A DNA stretch of 64,000 nt, from assembly GCA_029007295.1 (NCBI GenBank), contig JAQXHN010000033.1, forward strand, positions 1 through 64,000, written 5' to 3'. The notes under the pieces are model-generated. The model ran no database searches, was not told the DNA's origin, and saw only the letters and a program-made list of their open reading frames with translations. Source of the stretch: Clostridia bacterium (GTDB lineage Bacteria > Bacillota > Clostridia > Oscillospirales > CAG-272). Positions 1-10,617 of this stretch are shown in pieces; the first letter of the stretch is position 1; each line of letters begins with the position of its first letter. Position numbers and translations under genes: made by a program.

Positions 1-1970
1 GTATAATCATACTCGGCATATTTTCCGTCAAAATCAATTATTACCTTTTCATCGCCGTAATCAATTTCCCTGATAATTCCGATATCACCGTTAAAAACCC
101 CGACTCCCTCCGTGTCCCCTTTTTTCCAAAGCATATCGTAATTGTTGCGAACTTGCATTACCTTATCGTATTGACGGAAAACTATATTTCTGCTTTTACA
201 ATGCTTTTTTTCAAATGTTGCGGGATTTAAAGCGTCCTGTAATACTGAATTTAAAATATCCGTTCCGGCGCTTCCCTTATGAGAAGGGGTGATTACCTGA
301 ATTCCGTTGCCAATATTGTAACCGTATTTTTTCGGCAATCTGTTTTTGCATAAATCTGCAATAGTTGAAGGTATATCCTTCTCCTCACGACCGATAAAAA
401 AGAAATCGTTGTTTTTTATCTGTAAATCGGGATATTCGCCAGCATTTATCATATGCGCATTAGTTACAATCAGACTTTCTCTTGCCTGTCGGAAAATCTC
501 AGTTAATTTAACGGTAGGAAAAATATCGCAGGCAATTAAATCAGACAATACATTTCCGGCGCCTACCGAAGGCAGCTGGTCGGAATCTCCGATCAAAATC
601 AGTCTTGCTCCAGGTTTAATTGCCTTAAGCAGCGAATTTAACAATCGAATATCAATCATCGAGCTTTCGTCAATAATTATTACGTCCTCATCTAAATAAT
701 TTGTTTCGCATCTTCTGAAATACGGTTCTTTTTCGCCGGAAAAATCCATTTCAAGCATTCGGTGAATTGTTTTTGCCTCGTTTCCCGTTGCTTCCGACAT
801 TCTTTTTGCAGCCCTTCCCGTAGGCGCCGCTAAAGCGGATTTTAATCCCATGTCGTCAAATATTCTTAATATTGCGCAAATAACGGTTGTTTTTCCCGTA
901 CCGGGTCCTCCGGTTAATATCATAACTCCGTTATTCAGCGCCGATATAATTGCTTTCCTCTGCATAGAAGCATAAGAAATACCCTCTATCTGTTCTATTT
1001 GAAGAATAAACCTGTTTATATCGTCAAGAGAAACTTTAGGACAGCTCCTGTCAAGCAGAAGCATTTTCTTTGCGGTAAACGTTTCTGCATCATAATATTC
1101 AAAAAGATAAATTAAATTTGTCCCGTTTTTTCTGACCCTTACCGTTTTACCTATATTGCAAAGAATATCAAGAGCGCTTTGTGCGTCGGATTCTTCAATT
1201 TCAAGCAGCTTTTGGACGGCTTCTATAAGCTTATCCTCAGGAATATAGCAATGTCCGTTTTGAATAGCATTGAGCGACAGAATGTATCTTATTCCGCTTT
1301 TGATTCTTTCTGGATTGTTTTTTGTGAGTCCGAAGGACGAAGCAATTGAGTCGGCTTTTTCAAAGCTGACGCCGTATATTTCCTCACAAAGCTTAAACGG
1401 CTCGTTTTTTATAATGTCTACAGCTGCCATTCCCCATTTATTGTAAATACGAACGGATAAAGCAGGTCCGAAATAGTCTCTGCAAAACATCATTACGGTA
1501 CGAATTCCGAATTGCTCCTTGAAGCTTTCCCCTATTTCTTTTGCCTTTTTTTCCGATATTCCCGGAATATCGGACAGCCATTCGCTATGATTTTCAAGAA
1601 TGTCAAATGTTTCTTCGCCGAATCTCTCGACAATTCTTTTTGCGGTAATAGGACCTATTCCTTTGACGGAATTAGAAGACAGATATTTTAAAATTGACGT
1701 AACTGTGGTAGGAAGCATCTTTTCGTAGTAATATACCTTAAACTGTCTGCCGAAGTTCGGATGCACCTCCCATTTACCGAGAGCATTAATGGTTTCACCC
1801 TCGGAAGCATAAGGCATAGTTCCGACTATTGTAATATATTCACCCTCGGAAAATTCAAGCTCGCAAACGGCATAAGAGGTGTTTTCATTATAATAAACAA
1901 CCCTGTCAATCATTCCCTGAATTTCAATTAACTCTGGGTCTTTTCTGTCTGTTACGGAGTCCGATATCAT
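1..1970 (-). CDS. recD2: RecD2-like ATP-dependent DNA helicase (partial, runs off left edge)
   Basis: Reverse-strand reading frame starts [38 protein letters not shown] at 1970; the helicase P-loop and HhH-like regions can be read further in. Its ATGA start overlaps the metK stop. Not in the ORF track because it is truncated. Confidence 0.88.
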   Translation of the reverse strand, partial: MISDSVTDRKDPELIEIQGMIDRVVYYNENTSYAVCELEFSEGEYITIVGTMPYASEGETINALGKWEVHPNFGRQFKVYYYEKMLPTTVTSILKYLSSNSVKGIGPITAKRIVERFGEETFDILENHSEWLSDIPGISEKKAKEIGESFKEQFGIRTVMMFCRDYFGPALSVRIYNKWGMAAVDIIKNEPFKLCEEIYGVSFEKADSIASSFGLTKNNPERIKSGIRYILSLNAIQNGHCYIPEDKLIEAVQKLLEIEESDAQSALDILCNIGKTVRVRKNGTNLIYLFEYYDAETFTAKKMLLLDRSCPKVSLDDINRFILQIEQIEGISYASMQRKAIISALNNGVMILTGGPGTGKTTVICAILRIFDDMGLKSALAAPTGRAAKRMSEATGNEAKTIHRMLEMDFSGEKEPYFRRCETNYLDEDVIIIDESSMIDIRLLNSLLKAIKPGARLILIGDSDQLPSVGAGNVLSDLIACDIFPTVKLTEIFRQARESLIVTNAHMINAGEYPDLQIKNNDFFFIGREEKDIPSTIADLCKNRLPKKYGYNIGNGIQVITPSHKGSAGTDILNSVLQDALNPATFEKKHCKSRNIVFRQYDKVMQVRNNYDMLWKKGDTEGVGVFNGDIGIIREIDYGDEKVIIDFDGKYAEYDY

Positions 1971-3148
1971 AAAACAGCCTTTAATTCTTCTGCAATATCA
2001 CATTTCTCAAACGAAACGTTAAGATCCTCTCTGCCCATGTGACCGTAAGCGGCAAGCGGTCTGTACATGGGGGTGCGGAAATTAAATTTACGGATTATTG
2101 CCTCGGGACGAAGATCAAACAAGGAAACTACCGCTTCGGATATTTTATTATCTTCAACCTTTCCGGTTCCGAATGTATCAATCATAAGGCTTACGGGTTT
2201 TGCAACGCCGATAGCATAGGCGATTTGAACCTCGCACTTATCGGCAAGACCTGCTTTCACAATATTTTTTGCAATATATCTTCCTGCATATGCGCCGGAA
2301 CGGTCCACCTTTGTAGGGTCCTTGCCGGAGAATGCTCCTCCGCCGTGACGGGAATATCCGCCATATGTGTCTACTATGATTTTTCTTCCCGTAAGTCCGC
2401 TGTCGCCCATAGGACCTCCGATTACAAATCTTCCCGTAGGATTTACAAATATTTTTGTCTGTTCGTCAAATAATTCGGAAGGTATTGTAGGCTTTATGAC
2501 AAATTCAATTACATCGCGGCGTATTTCCTCAAGCGAAATGTCCGGAGAATGCTGCGTTGAAATAACGACGGTATCGACTCTTATAGGGGTATTACCCGAA
2601 TATTCAACAGTAACCTGAGATTTTCCGTCAGGACGAAGGTAATCCAATATCCTTTCCTTTCTTACCTCTGTTAGCTTTTTTGTAAGTCTGTGAGCGAGCG
2701 AAATAGGCAGGGGCATTAGCTCCGGCGTTTCGTTACAAGCAAAACCGAACATCATGCCCTGATCGCCTGCTCCGGTATTCAATCCGTCTGTAAATTCGCC
2801 TTTTTTTGCCTCTAAACTTGAATTTACACCCATAGCAATATCCAAGCTCTGTTCATGCAGCATATTGACTATAGCGCATGTATTTCCGTTAAAGCCGATT
2901 TCTCCTTTATCGTAACCAATATCGCAGACAACCTTTCTTGCAAGAGTCTGCAAATCTACATATGCATTTGCGCTAACCTCTCCCATGATTGTAATAATAC
3001 CCGTGGTAGCTGTTGTCTCACATGCAACTCTTGCGTTCGGATCCTGACGAAGCATCTCGTCAAGTACTGCGTCCGATATACAGTCGCACATCTTATCGGG
3101 ATGTCCCTCCGTTACGGATTCCGATGTAAAAAATTTTTTATTATTCAT
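1967..3148 (-). CDS. metK: S-adenosylmethionine synthetase
   Basis: [67 protein letters not shown]. The real start is probably MNNKKFF at 3148; the ORF-track extension is a translated duplicated RBS. Confidence 0.98.
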   Translation of the reverse strand: MNNKKFFTSESVTEGHPDKMCDCISDAVLDEMLRQDPNARVACETTATTGIITIMGEVSANAYVDLQTLARKVVCDIGYDKGEIGFNGNTCAIVNMLHEQSLDIAMGVNSSLEAKKGEFTDGLNTGAGDQGMMFGFACNETPELMPLPISLAHRLTKKLTEVRKERILDYLRPDGKSQVTVEYSGNTPIRVDTVVISTQHSPDISLEEIRRDVIEFVIKPTIPSELFDEQTKIFVNPTGRFVIGGPMGDSGLTGRKIIVDTYGGYSRHGGGAFSGKDPTKVDRSGAYAGRYIAKNIVKAGLADKCEVQIAYAIGVAKPVSLMIDTFGTGKVEDNKISEAVVSLFDLRPEAIIRKFNFRTPMYRPLAAYGHMGREDLNVSFEKCDIAEELKAVL

Positions 3149-3178
3149 ATATATTAACCTCCAATATATTAACCTCCA
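3149..3178 (-). repeat. Perfect 15-bp tandem duplication containing the metK Shine-Dalgarno sequence
   Basis: atatattaacctcca at 3149-3163 and again at 3164-3178; on the minus strand TGGAGGTTAATATAT x2 directly before ATG. Confidence 0.95.
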
Positions 3179-3188
3179 AAAACTCAAT

Positions 3189-3228
3189 CAAAAAAGCGTA
3201 CTCTGCATTCCCGATACAAAGTACGCTT
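3189..3228 (-). terminator. Riboswitch-controlled intrinsic terminator
   Basis: AAGCGTACTTTG...CAGAGTACGCTTTTTT stem-loop on the minus strand. Confidence 0.85.
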
Positions 3229-3313
3229 AAAACCTCATCTATCGGGAATTAGCACCTTGCAATTGCAGGTTGCCGGGCTTCACAGGGCCAGTCCCTCCGC
3301 CTCTCTTGATAAG
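3195..3313 (-). promoter_or_regulatory. SAM-I type (S-box) riboswitch plus expression platform upstream of metK
   Basis: Minus strand CTTATCAAGAGAGGCGGAGGGACTGGCCCTGTGAAGCCCGGCAACCTGCAATTGCAAGGTGCTAATTCC...GATGAG (3233-3313), followed by terminator AAGCGTACTTTG-N11-CAGAGTACGCTT with a T run. Confidence 0.95.
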
Positions 3314-3377
3314 TATTAGTTTATTTAAATTAAGGATATCACATTTTTCGTTAAAAATCAACAGAAAAATGAAAATT

Positions 3378-4541
3378 TCATTTAATTACTCTTATTCTCT
3401 TCACTCCGTCAACCGCTTTTACAGCGTTAACAAGCTTTTCGGGTATTTCAGTCACCTCGAGAATTGTATAAGCATAATCCTTCTTCGACTTATTAATCAT
3501 ATTTTCAATGTTTAATCCCGCCCATGATACCGCAGAAGAAATCTGTGCAAGAATATTAGGTATATTTTTATGGAGTACGCACATACGGTGATTGTCGCTG
3601 ACGGGAAGCTCAGCATTTGGAAAGTTGACGCTGTTGCGAATATTTCCATTTTCAATGTAGGAAATAAGCTCGTTAGCAGCCATTACGGCACAGTTGTCCT
3701 CGGATTCTTCCGTAGATGCTCCTAGATGAGGAATGGTAATAATTCCTTCAACGTTAATTGTATCCTCTGTCGGAAAATCAGTTATGTATCTTGCAATTTT
3801 TCCGGCGGCTAATGCTTCCTTAACGTCGTCGGCACAAACCAAATCAGCCCTTGAAAGATTGATAAGACGAACTCCGTCCTTCATTTTTTCGATAGATTCC
3901 TTACAAATCATATTCTTTGTTTCGGCAGTTGCCGGAACATGAAGAGTAATATAATCGCATTCGGCAAAAATTTCATCATAGGTATTTGCCTTCTTAATTG
4001 CAGTAGACAAATGCCATGCTCCGTCTACGGTAATATACGGGTCACAGCCTACTACGTTCATACCGAGAGAAACAGCGGAATTGGCAACCATAGCGCCGAT
4101 GGCGCCGAGTCCGATTACGCCGAGAGTTTTTCCCATAAGCTCACAGCCGGCAAATTTGGATTTTCCCTTTTCCACCGCTTTTGCAACACCAAGCTCATTG
4201 CCGTTTAGAGTATTTGACCATTCAACACCCTTGACAATATCGCGGGAAGCAAGTAGCAACGCACAAAGAGCAAGCTCCTTAACGCCGTTGGCGTTAGCAC
4301 CGGGCGTATTAAATACGACTATACCCTCTTCTGCGCATCTGTCAACGGGAATGTTGTTAACACCCGCGCCCGCTCTTGCAATGGCAAGTAAATTCTCGCC
4401 GAACTCCATATCGTGAAGCGACGCACTGCGAACCATAATTGCGTCGGGATCGGTTATTTCTTCTCCTACCTCATAAACCGACTTATCAAATACATCGGTT
4501 CCGACATTAGAAATCTTATTTAATAACTGTATTTTTTTCAT
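3378..4541 (-). CDS. serA: D-3-phosphoglycerate dehydrogenase with C-terminal ACT-like domain
   Basis: ARAGAGVNNIPVDRCAEEGIVVFNTPGANANGVKELAL, LGVIGLGAIGAMVAN. Start at MKKIQLLNK preferred over the longer ORF. Confidence 0.95.
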   Translation of the reverse strand: MKKIQLLNKISNVGTDVFDKSVYEVGEEITDPDAIMVRSASLHDMEFGENLLAIARAGAGVNNIPVDRCAEEGIVVFNTPGANANGVKELALCALLLASRDIVKGVEWSNTLNGNELGVAKAVEKGKSKFAGCELMGKTLGVIGLGAIGAMVANSAVSLGMNVVGCDPYITVDGAWHLSTAIKKANTYDEIFAECDYITLHVPATAETKNMICKESIEKMKDGVRLINLSRADLVCADDVKEALAAGKIARYITDFPTEDTINVEGIITIPHLGASTEESEDNCAVMAANELISYIENGNIRNSVNFPNAELPVSDNHRMCVLHKNIPNILAQISSAVSWAGLNIENMINKSKKDYAYTILEVTEIPEKLVNAVKAVDGVKRIRVIK

Positions 4542-4551
4542 TGTTATACCT

Positions 4552-5640
4552 TTAGCCCTTAGGATTATTCTTTGCAAATTCTTTCATAAACTCTACAAGA
4601 GCCAGGACGCCTTCCGTAGGCATAGCATTGTAGATTGAAGCTCTCATGCCGCCGACACTTCTGTGTCCTTTAACATTCTTAAAGCCCTTAGCGCCGGCTT
4701 CCTTTGCAAATTTTTTGTCAAGCTCTGCGTCTCCCGTAACAAATGTAACATTCATCATTGAACGGCATTCGGGTATGACGGGAGCGATATAATAATTCTG
4801 GTTATCAAGATAGTTGTAAAGAATGTCAGCCTTCTCAACATTCACCTTCTTCATACCTTCAAGACCGCCTATGGAAAGAAGCCACTCATAAACAAGCTTT
4901 GCTATATAAATACACCAGCAAGGAGGAGTATTATACATGGATTCTCCGTCAGCCATAAGCTTATAATCAAGCATTGCAGGCGTAATATCCTTAGCGTTGC
5001 CAATAAGGTCTTCACGAACAATTACAACGGTGAGTCCTGCTGGAGCCATATTCTTCTGAGCGCCTGCGTAAATAAGACCGAATTTTGTAACATCAACAGG
5101 CTCGGAAAGAATGCAGCTACTCATATCAGCTACAAGAGGAATATCTCCGGTATCGGGAATATAGTTCCACTTTGTGCCGTAAATAGTGTTGTTAAAGCAA
5201 ATATGAACATAGTCTGCATCAGGACGGAAATCGTCTTTTGTCAGCTTCGGAATATACGTATTATTTTTATCCTCAGATGACGCAACAAGCTTCACATCGC
5301 CGTATTTCTGAGCTTCCTTGTAAGCTTTTTTTGAAAACTGACCCGTAACTACATAATCGGCCTTTCCGTTTTTGTTCATTAAATTGAGAGGAACCGCCGC
5401 AAACTGAGTTGAAGCGCCTCCCTGCAAGAAAAGAACCTTGTAATTATCGGGAATGCTCATCACCTTGCGTAAAAGAGACTCTGCGTCTTTGATAATTACG
5501 TCGTATTCGGGTGAACGGTGGCTCATTTCCATAACGCTCATACCGCAACCCTGATAGTCAATTAAATCCTTTTGTGCGCTCTCGAGAACCTGCATGGGAA
5601 GCATGGAAGGTCCGGCAGAAAAATTGTAAACTCTGTTCAT
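4552..5640 (-). CDS. serC: Phosphoserine aminotransferase
   Basis: MNRVYNFSAGPSMLPMQVLE, FLQGGASTQFAAVPLNL, YAGAQKNMAPAGLTVVIVRED. Confidence 0.97.
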   Translation of the reverse strand: MNRVYNFSAGPSMLPMQVLESAQKDLIDYQGCGMSVMEMSHRSPEYDVIIKDAESLLRKVMSIPDNYKVLFLQGGASTQFAAVPLNLMNKNGKADYVVTGQFSKKAYKEAQKYGDVKLVASSEDKNNTYIPKLTKDDFRPDADYVHICFNNTIYGTKWNYIPDTGDIPLVADMSSCILSEPVDVTKFGLIYAGAQKNMAPAGLTVVIVREDLIGNAKDITPAMLDYKLMADGESMYNTPPCWCIYIAKLVYEWLLSIGGLEGMKKVNVEKADILYNYLDNQNYYIAPVIPECRSMMNVTFVTGDAELDKKFAKEAGAKGFKNVKGHRSVGGMRASIYNAMPTEGVLALVEFMKEFAKNNPKG

Positions 5641-5658
5641 TGTATATCTCCTAAAAAA

Positions 5659-6237
5659 TTATTTAACTATTATATCCTTTAGCTTACGCTTGGGAACATG
5701 ATGGGTTCCCTGCTTATCTCTGTAATACCTTACAGAATCGTTTGCATCTTCTATTACTGTATTTTGTAAAGGATAACCTACCGCTAAAATTAATTTCGGT
5801 ATTAAATTATCGCTTAATTTCAAACACAAATGAATATTTTCCTTATCAAATGAGCCTATCATACAGGAACCGATACCCTTTTCACACAAAGCAAGCGACA
5901 TTGTTTGTGCAACAATACCGACATCCTTATTAAAGACACTCTCGTTTGACGAAATATCCGAATCCAAGCATATTATAATATATGCAGGTGGCGATTCATC
6001 TTCACCGGGCCCTGTATAATCGGGTAAAAGCCCTGCCCACCTTGTATATTTTCGAACCGTATCAGCTTCATCCCCATTTACGACCAATCTGTATTTTAAG
6101 GGCTGAAGGTTCGAAGAAGAAGGAGTAAATCTTGTCGTTTCAACAATATTAAGAAGCTGTTCTTCTGATATTTTTCTTGAATTATCAAATATTCTGACGC
6201 TTCTCGATTTTTTTATAAGTGAAAGAAAATCCGTCAT
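5659..6237 (-). CDS. Nitroreductase family protein
   Basis: SRSVRIFDNSRKISEEQLLNIVETTRFTPSSSNLQPLKYRLVV; C-terminal VGYP motif. Confidence 0.9.
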   Translation of the reverse strand: MTDFLSLIKKSRSVRIFDNSRKISEEQLLNIVETTRFTPSSSNLQPLKYRLVVNGDEADTVRKYTRWAGLLPDYTGPGEDESPPAYIIICLDSDISSNESVFNKDVGIVAQTMSLALCEKGIGSCMIGSFDKENIHLCLKLSDNLIPKLILAVGYPLQNTVIEDANDSVRYYRDKQGTHHVPKRKLKDIIVK

Positions 6238-7460
6238 TACTTAATTACAAAATGCACAGGTAAACCGTCCATGTAAACAGGATCGGTTTCCCCCTTAATA
6301 AGCGGAAGAATGTATTCAAGACATTTATCGGTTACATTATTTCCCTCTTTGTTTATAAATTCACGGGGAACTTCTCTTACCATATTGGCAATTTTATCAA
6401 TATCCTCCGGCTTTGTAGTAACGGAGTATTCGCCCTCGGAACGAACAAACGTCATCATTTTTCCGGTTTCGCCGCCAACAGCCGCCTTAACCGCATCGGA
6501 GCCTACCAATAAAGATTCGTCAATATCTGTTTTTGACGCAATATGTGAGGCGCAGCGCTGAAGAATATTTAATTCTACACTTCTTACTTTACAGCCGAGT
6601 TTATTCTTTACAGCCATTTCAAGAGCTTTTCCCGTGCCGGAAAGATAAGCGTGCCCAAACACATCCTTAACTCCGCTTTGGGAGGATGCTCCGACATATT
6701 CGCCGTTTGCAAGTCTTGCTCCCTCGGAAACAGCAACCACAACATTAGGATGCTTTTCAAAAGCCTTTTCAATATCTGTATAGAAGGAATCAAAATCAAA
6801 GGGTACTTCCGGTAAATATACTAAATCCGGTGCTACGTCGCATGTAATGCGAGGAAGAGCGGCGGCACAGGTAAGCCAGCCTGCGTCTCTGCCCATTATT
6901 TCGACAATGGTTACAGCCTTAACCTTATAAACCGCAGTATCTCTTAATATTTCCTGCATAGAAGCGGCAATATATTTGGCGGCAGAACCGTAGCCCGGAG
7001 TATGATCGGTACCCATAACGTCATTATCGATGGTTTTCGGGACGCCCATTACACGGATTTCATAACCGGAAACCTTGGAATAAGCATTAAGCTTCGCTAC
7101 GGTATCCATAGAATCGTTGCCACCGATATAGAAGAAATATCTAATATTATTATTCTTAAAAAACTCGAAAATTTGCTCATAAGGAGCCGAATCATCCATA
7201 TAAACGGGTAATTTTTTTCTGCATGAACCAAGCGCAGCCGAGGGTGTATCGCAAAGTAAACGAAAATCGTCGTCGGATTTAACGATATCGTTTAAAATGC
7301 ATATTGTTCCCTTAAGTATTCCTTCGATGCCGTTTAATGCACCGAATAAAACATCAATAGCTTCACTTTCGTATGCGCCCTTAATAACACCGGCTAACGT
7401 AGCGTTTATTGCTGCTGTCGGCCCACCGGACTGACCGACTATGGCGTTGCCTTTTAACAT
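6237..7460 (-). CDS. pfp: 6-phosphofructokinase, PPi-dependent type
   Basis: IVGQSGGPTAAINATLAG, GGNDSMDT, PKTIDND (Lys in place of the Gly of ATP-type PGTIDND), TDHTPGYGSAAKY. Confidence 0.88.
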   Translation of the reverse strand: MLKGNAIVGQSGGPTAAINATLAGVIKGAYESEAIDVLFGALNGIEGILKGTICILNDIVKSDDDFRLLCDTPSAALGSCRKKLPVYMDDSAPYEQIFEFFKNNNIRYFFYIGGNDSMDTVAKLNAYSKVSGYEIRVMGVPKTIDNDVMGTDHTPGYGSAAKYIAASMQEILRDTAVYKVKAVTIVEIMGRDAGWLTCAAALPRITCDVAPDLVYLPEVPFDFDSFYTDIEKAFEKHPNVVVAVSEGARLANGEYVGASSQSGVKDVFGHAYLSGTGKALEMAVKNKLGCKVRSVELNILQRCASHIASKTDIDESLLVGSDAVKAAVGGETGKMMTFVRSEGEYSVTTKPEDIDKIANMVREVPREFINKEGNNVTDKCLEYILPLIKGETDPVYMDGLPVHFVIK

Positions 7461-7590
7461 AGCTGTACTCCAATAAAATAATTATGGTTATTGTATAATA
7501 ATATAACCGTTTTGTCAATAGCTTTTCATTATTTTACCAATGTAAATCAGCAAAGTTGGTTAAATTTTTGACATTCTTTTGATAAAATTA

Positions 7591-7640
7591 AAGCGTCCTT
7601 TGAAAATTAATCTCCTTTTTAACAATTTCAAAAGACGCTT
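7591..7640 (-). terminator. Terminator-like inverted repeat after recR
   Basis: AAGCGTCTTTTGAAATT...AATTTTCAAAGGACGCTT on the minus strand, followed by TAATTTT. Confidence 0.6.
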
Positions 7641-7656
7641 CAAAAACGATTTTAAA

Positions 7657-8259
7657 TTATTGTATTTCCGTTCTGCCGTCGATTGCGCGATATAAGGTTA
7701 CCTCATCAGCGTGATCAAGCTCTCCTCCGACGGGAATACCGTATGCAAGACGAGTGGTTTTAACTCCGAGAGGCTTTAAAAGCTTTGCTAAATACATAGC
7801 TGTTGTCTCTCCCTCAACAGTCGGATTGGTTGCTATGATAGCCTCCTTAACCCCTTCTGCTTCAATCCTGCAAAGAAGCTCTCTGATTCTCAGCTTCTCC
7901 GGTCCGACACCGTCCATCGGGGAAATGACGCCGCCCAATACATGGTACGTGCCTGTGTACTCTTTTACCCTTTCGAGAGAAATAACCGCTCTTGCGTCTT
8001 CAACAATGCACATTACGGTTTTATCTCTTTCCGGATTTGAACAGACATTACAAATATCACCCTCGCAAAAATTAAAACAATTCTTACAAAATCCGATTTT
8101 TTCTTTTGCATTTATTACAGCGGCGGCAAAGGCCTTTGCGTCATCGTCACTCATAGAAAGTATTGAAAACGCCATTCTCATGGCGGATTTTTTTCCTACG
8201 CCGCCGAGTCTGCGAAACGCCTCTATCAGCTCCTCAAGAGGTGGAATAAGCCCGTCCAT
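7657..8259 (-). CDS. recR: Recombination protein RecR
   Basis: LGGVGKKSAMRMAFSIL, CKNCFNFCEGDICNVCSNPERD zinc finger, Toprim YHVLGGVISPMDGVGPEKLRI. Confidence 0.97.
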   Translation of the reverse strand: MDGLIPPLEELIEAFRRLGGVGKKSAMRMAFSILSMSDDDAKAFAAAVINAKEKIGFCKNCFNFCEGDICNVCSNPERDKTVMCIVEDARAVISLERVKEYTGTYHVLGGVISPMDGVGPEKLRIRELLCRIEAEGVKEAIIATNPTVEGETTAMYLAKLLKPLGVKTTRLAYGIPVGGELDHADEVTLYRAIDGRTEIQ

Positions 8260-8260
8260 A

Positions 8261-8608
8261 TCAGAACAGCCCCGGAATATTCATTTGTCCGGTAATCCTT
8301 GACATAGTTTGCTCAACGTCATCTTCAACGGTTTTTATTGCCTCGTTTACGCCGGCAATAAGAATATCGGAGAGTGTTTCAATATCATCGGGATCAACGA
8401 TTTCAGGCTTTATGTCAATAGTCTTTATCTGTTTTTCCCCCGATATTACAATAGTTACGGCGCCGCCGCCTGCATTGACCGTATATTCCTTTTCAGCCAA
8501 AGCGGCTTTTGCGTTCTCCATATCCTCCTGCATTTTCTGAGCCTGTCTCATCAAGCCCTGCATATTTGTCGGACCGCCGCCCATACCCTGCGGAATTCTT
8601 GCTTTCAT
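8261..8608 (-). CDS. YbaB/EbfC family nucleoid-associated protein
   Basis: MQGLMRQAQKMQEDMENAKAALAEKEYTVNAGGGAVTIVISGEKQIKTIDI; position between dnaX and recR. Confidence 0.95.
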   Translation of the reverse strand: MKARIPQGMGGGPTNMQGLMRQAQKMQEDMENAKAALAEKEYTVNAGGGAVTIVISGEKQIKTIDIKPEIVDPDDIETLSDILIAGVNEAIKTVEDDVEQTMSRITGQMNIPGLF

Positions 8609-10233
8609 AATAAACCTCCCATAATATCATCTATTGTACTGTCGGATTTCTTATTCTCCGACTGTGATGAAATTTCAATATTGTAATTTGCCGTATCCGG
8701 AAAAACCACCTTTACGGTTCTTTCTATAAGCGATACGGTGTCGGAATCATTCTTTATCATAATAACCGTAAAAGGAGTGTCGACATAAATTATTATCTTC
8801 TTGTTTTTACAGTCTTTTTCGGCGTATGAGCCCGTTAAAAAAGCTCCTGTTGTAATATCAGATCTGCTTATCCTGTCAACAACCTCAATCCAGTTTTCTA
8901 TCGTTTCATTCTTTTCTGATTCGGAATTCTTCTCGTTAGCGTCATTATATATTTTATTGTCTTCCTGTTTTTCATGTTTTGCTTTTGAAGCCTTTGAAGC
9001 GTTTGGTTGTGAGGAATCGACAGCGTCGCAAATTGAAAGCGCTCCTGACTTTATCAAGGATAATTCCTCCTCAAGTCTTGCTATTCTTGAAGCCAAAGCG
9101 TCAACGTTGTCGGAATACCTTGCATCACTCATTTTAATTAACGTCATTTCCGCAATTAATCGCTTATCGGTATTGCCTCGCTGAATGGAATTATAAGCTT
9201 CATCGAGCAATCTTGATTGATATGTAATATCGTTAACAGTAAACAATTTTGAAATCTTTTTCAGATTTTCCTCTTCGTCATGAAGCAATTCGAGTGAATT
9301 TAACGAATTGGGGGACGTTAGACAAACGAGAATATCACGGTAAAATCTTATAAGCTCTAACCAAAACGGCGAAATGTCCATAGACGAGTCGTAGATACCT
9401 GCGATAATTTCAAAGATTTTTTGTTTATCGGACTTTGCTACGGCTACCGTAAGTCTTTCGAGCAGTTGTCTGGAGGAAGCGCCGGATACGCTTCTGACAC
9501 ATTCTGCGTCAATTATACCGTTTTTACTGGAGCATAAATCAAGCAAGCTGACGGCGTCTCTCATTCCGCCGAGAGCAAGCCTTGCAATCAAAGCAGCACC
9601 GTCCTCCTCGAGATGAAAGCCTTCTTTTTCGGCAATATAAAGAAGTCTTGACTTTATTTCGCCGACTGTCAATCTTTTAAAATCAAATTTTTGACAACGC
9701 GATATAACAGTGACCGGAATTTTAGAAACCTCGGTAGTAGCTAATATAAAAATAACATTTGACGGCGGTTCCTCTAAGGTTTTCAGCAGAGCGTTAAAAG
9801 CGCTCTGTGAAAGCATGTGAACCTCGTCAATTATATACACCCTGTACTTTAACATTGACGGGGCATAGACAACAGCGTCGCGAATATCTCGGATATAGTC
9901 GACTCCGGTATTGCTTGCAGCGTCCATTTCAACAATATCCGTTGTTGTTTCATTTAAAGCGGCAATACAATTTTCACATTTACCGCAGGGATTTCCGTTT
10001 ACGGGTGATAAGCAGTTTACAGCTCTTGAAAGAATCTTCGCACAGCTTGTTTTTCCGGTTCCTCTGGATCCGCAAAAAAGATATGCGTGGGAAATTCTGT
10101 TTTCCGCAACCTCGTTCTTCAGAACGGAGGTTATATGCTTTTGACCGCTGACATCATCAAAGTCATACGGACGCCATTTTCTGTACAGCGCCTGATGTAC
10201 TCCCGATTTATTGTTTTCGTTTTCGCCTGACAT
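8605..10233 (-). CDS. dnaX: DNA polymerase III subunit gamma/tau
   Basis: LYRKWRPYDFDDVSGQKHITSVLKNEV, AYLFCGSRGTGKTSCAKILSRAVNC, VYIIDEVHMLS. Start MSGENENN at 10233; the longer ORF start would overlap the SRP RNA. Confidence 0.97.
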   Translation of the reverse strand: MSGENENNKSGVHQALYRKWRPYDFDDVSGQKHITSVLKNEVAENRISHAYLFCGSRGTGKTSCAKILSRAVNCLSPVNGNPCGKCENCIAALNETTTDIVEMDAASNTGVDYIRDIRDAVVYAPSMLKYRVYIIDEVHMLSQSAFNALLKTLEEPPSNVIFILATTEVSKIPVTVISRCQKFDFKRLTVGEIKSRLLYIAEKEGFHLEEDGAALIARLALGGMRDAVSLLDLCSSKNGIIDAECVRSVSGASSRQLLERLTVAVAKSDKQKIFEIIAGIYDSSMDISPFWLELIRFYRDILVCLTSPNSLNSLELLHDEEENLKKISKLFTVNDITYQSRLLDEAYNSIQRGNTDKRLIAEMTLIKMSDARYSDNVDALASRIARLEEELSLIKSGALSICDAVDSSQPNASKASKAKHEKQEDNKIYNDANEKNSESEKNETIENWIEVVDRISRSDITTGAFLTGSYAEKDCKNKKIIIYVDTPFTVIMIKNDSDTVSLIERTVKVVFPDTANYNIEISSQSENKKSDSTIDDIMGGLL

Positions 10234-10269
10234 AATTTCACCAATAAAAATATTACAGCGAGATACCAA

Positions 10270-10551
10270 ATAAGGCCACACACCTTCAAATCGAACATAA
10301 AGCTACACGCGCTATCCGATATCCGTACTCAAGACAGGTTTTCTCGCGGCACATCGACAACACTGTTTAATGCTGCTCGGTTCCCCGCCTGACATGATTC
10401 GCAGGAGCCAATTGCACGAGGCCCATCCGTCAACATACAAAATATCGGGGCTTGACCATACATCTTCAGCCCTCAAAGAAGGAAACCACCCCTGCTGAGC
10501 GGATTGCAGGTACAGGGCACCGCTGGCTCCCCGGCCGGTATGACCTTATTT
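10270..10551 (-). ncRNA. ffs: Large-type bacterial SRP RNA
   Basis: Minus strand contains the domain IV signature TCAGGCGGGGAACCGAGCAGCA (CAGG-CGG-GGAA-CCG-AGCAG). Termini pair (AAATAAGGTCATACC...GGTGTGTGGCCTTATTT). About 280 nt, upstream of dnaX. Confidence 0.93.
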
Positions 10552-10617
10552 CGTATCTCGCTGTTACTGTATTATAACAGATTTATTTATTTTTTGCAAT
10601 AGAATTAAAAGATTTTT

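Noticed and set aside
2039-2473. Plus-strand ORFs opposite metK, serA, dnaX, the 1901-aa gene and others in the ORF track
   Set aside because: They lie antisense to clearly conserved genes, lack recognisable domains or sensible translation starts, and are explained by low stop-codon frequency opposite coding DNA.
3149-3187. N-terminal extension of MetK ([13 protein letters not shown])
   Set aside because: It is a translation of the duplicated Shine-Dalgarno region; [19 protein letters not shown] is the normal MetK start.
10234-10281. N-terminal extension of dnaX (MWPYLVSRCNIFIGEI)
   Set aside because: Overlaps the 3' end of the SRP RNA gene and is not part of the conserved DnaX N-terminus; start at 10233 preferred.
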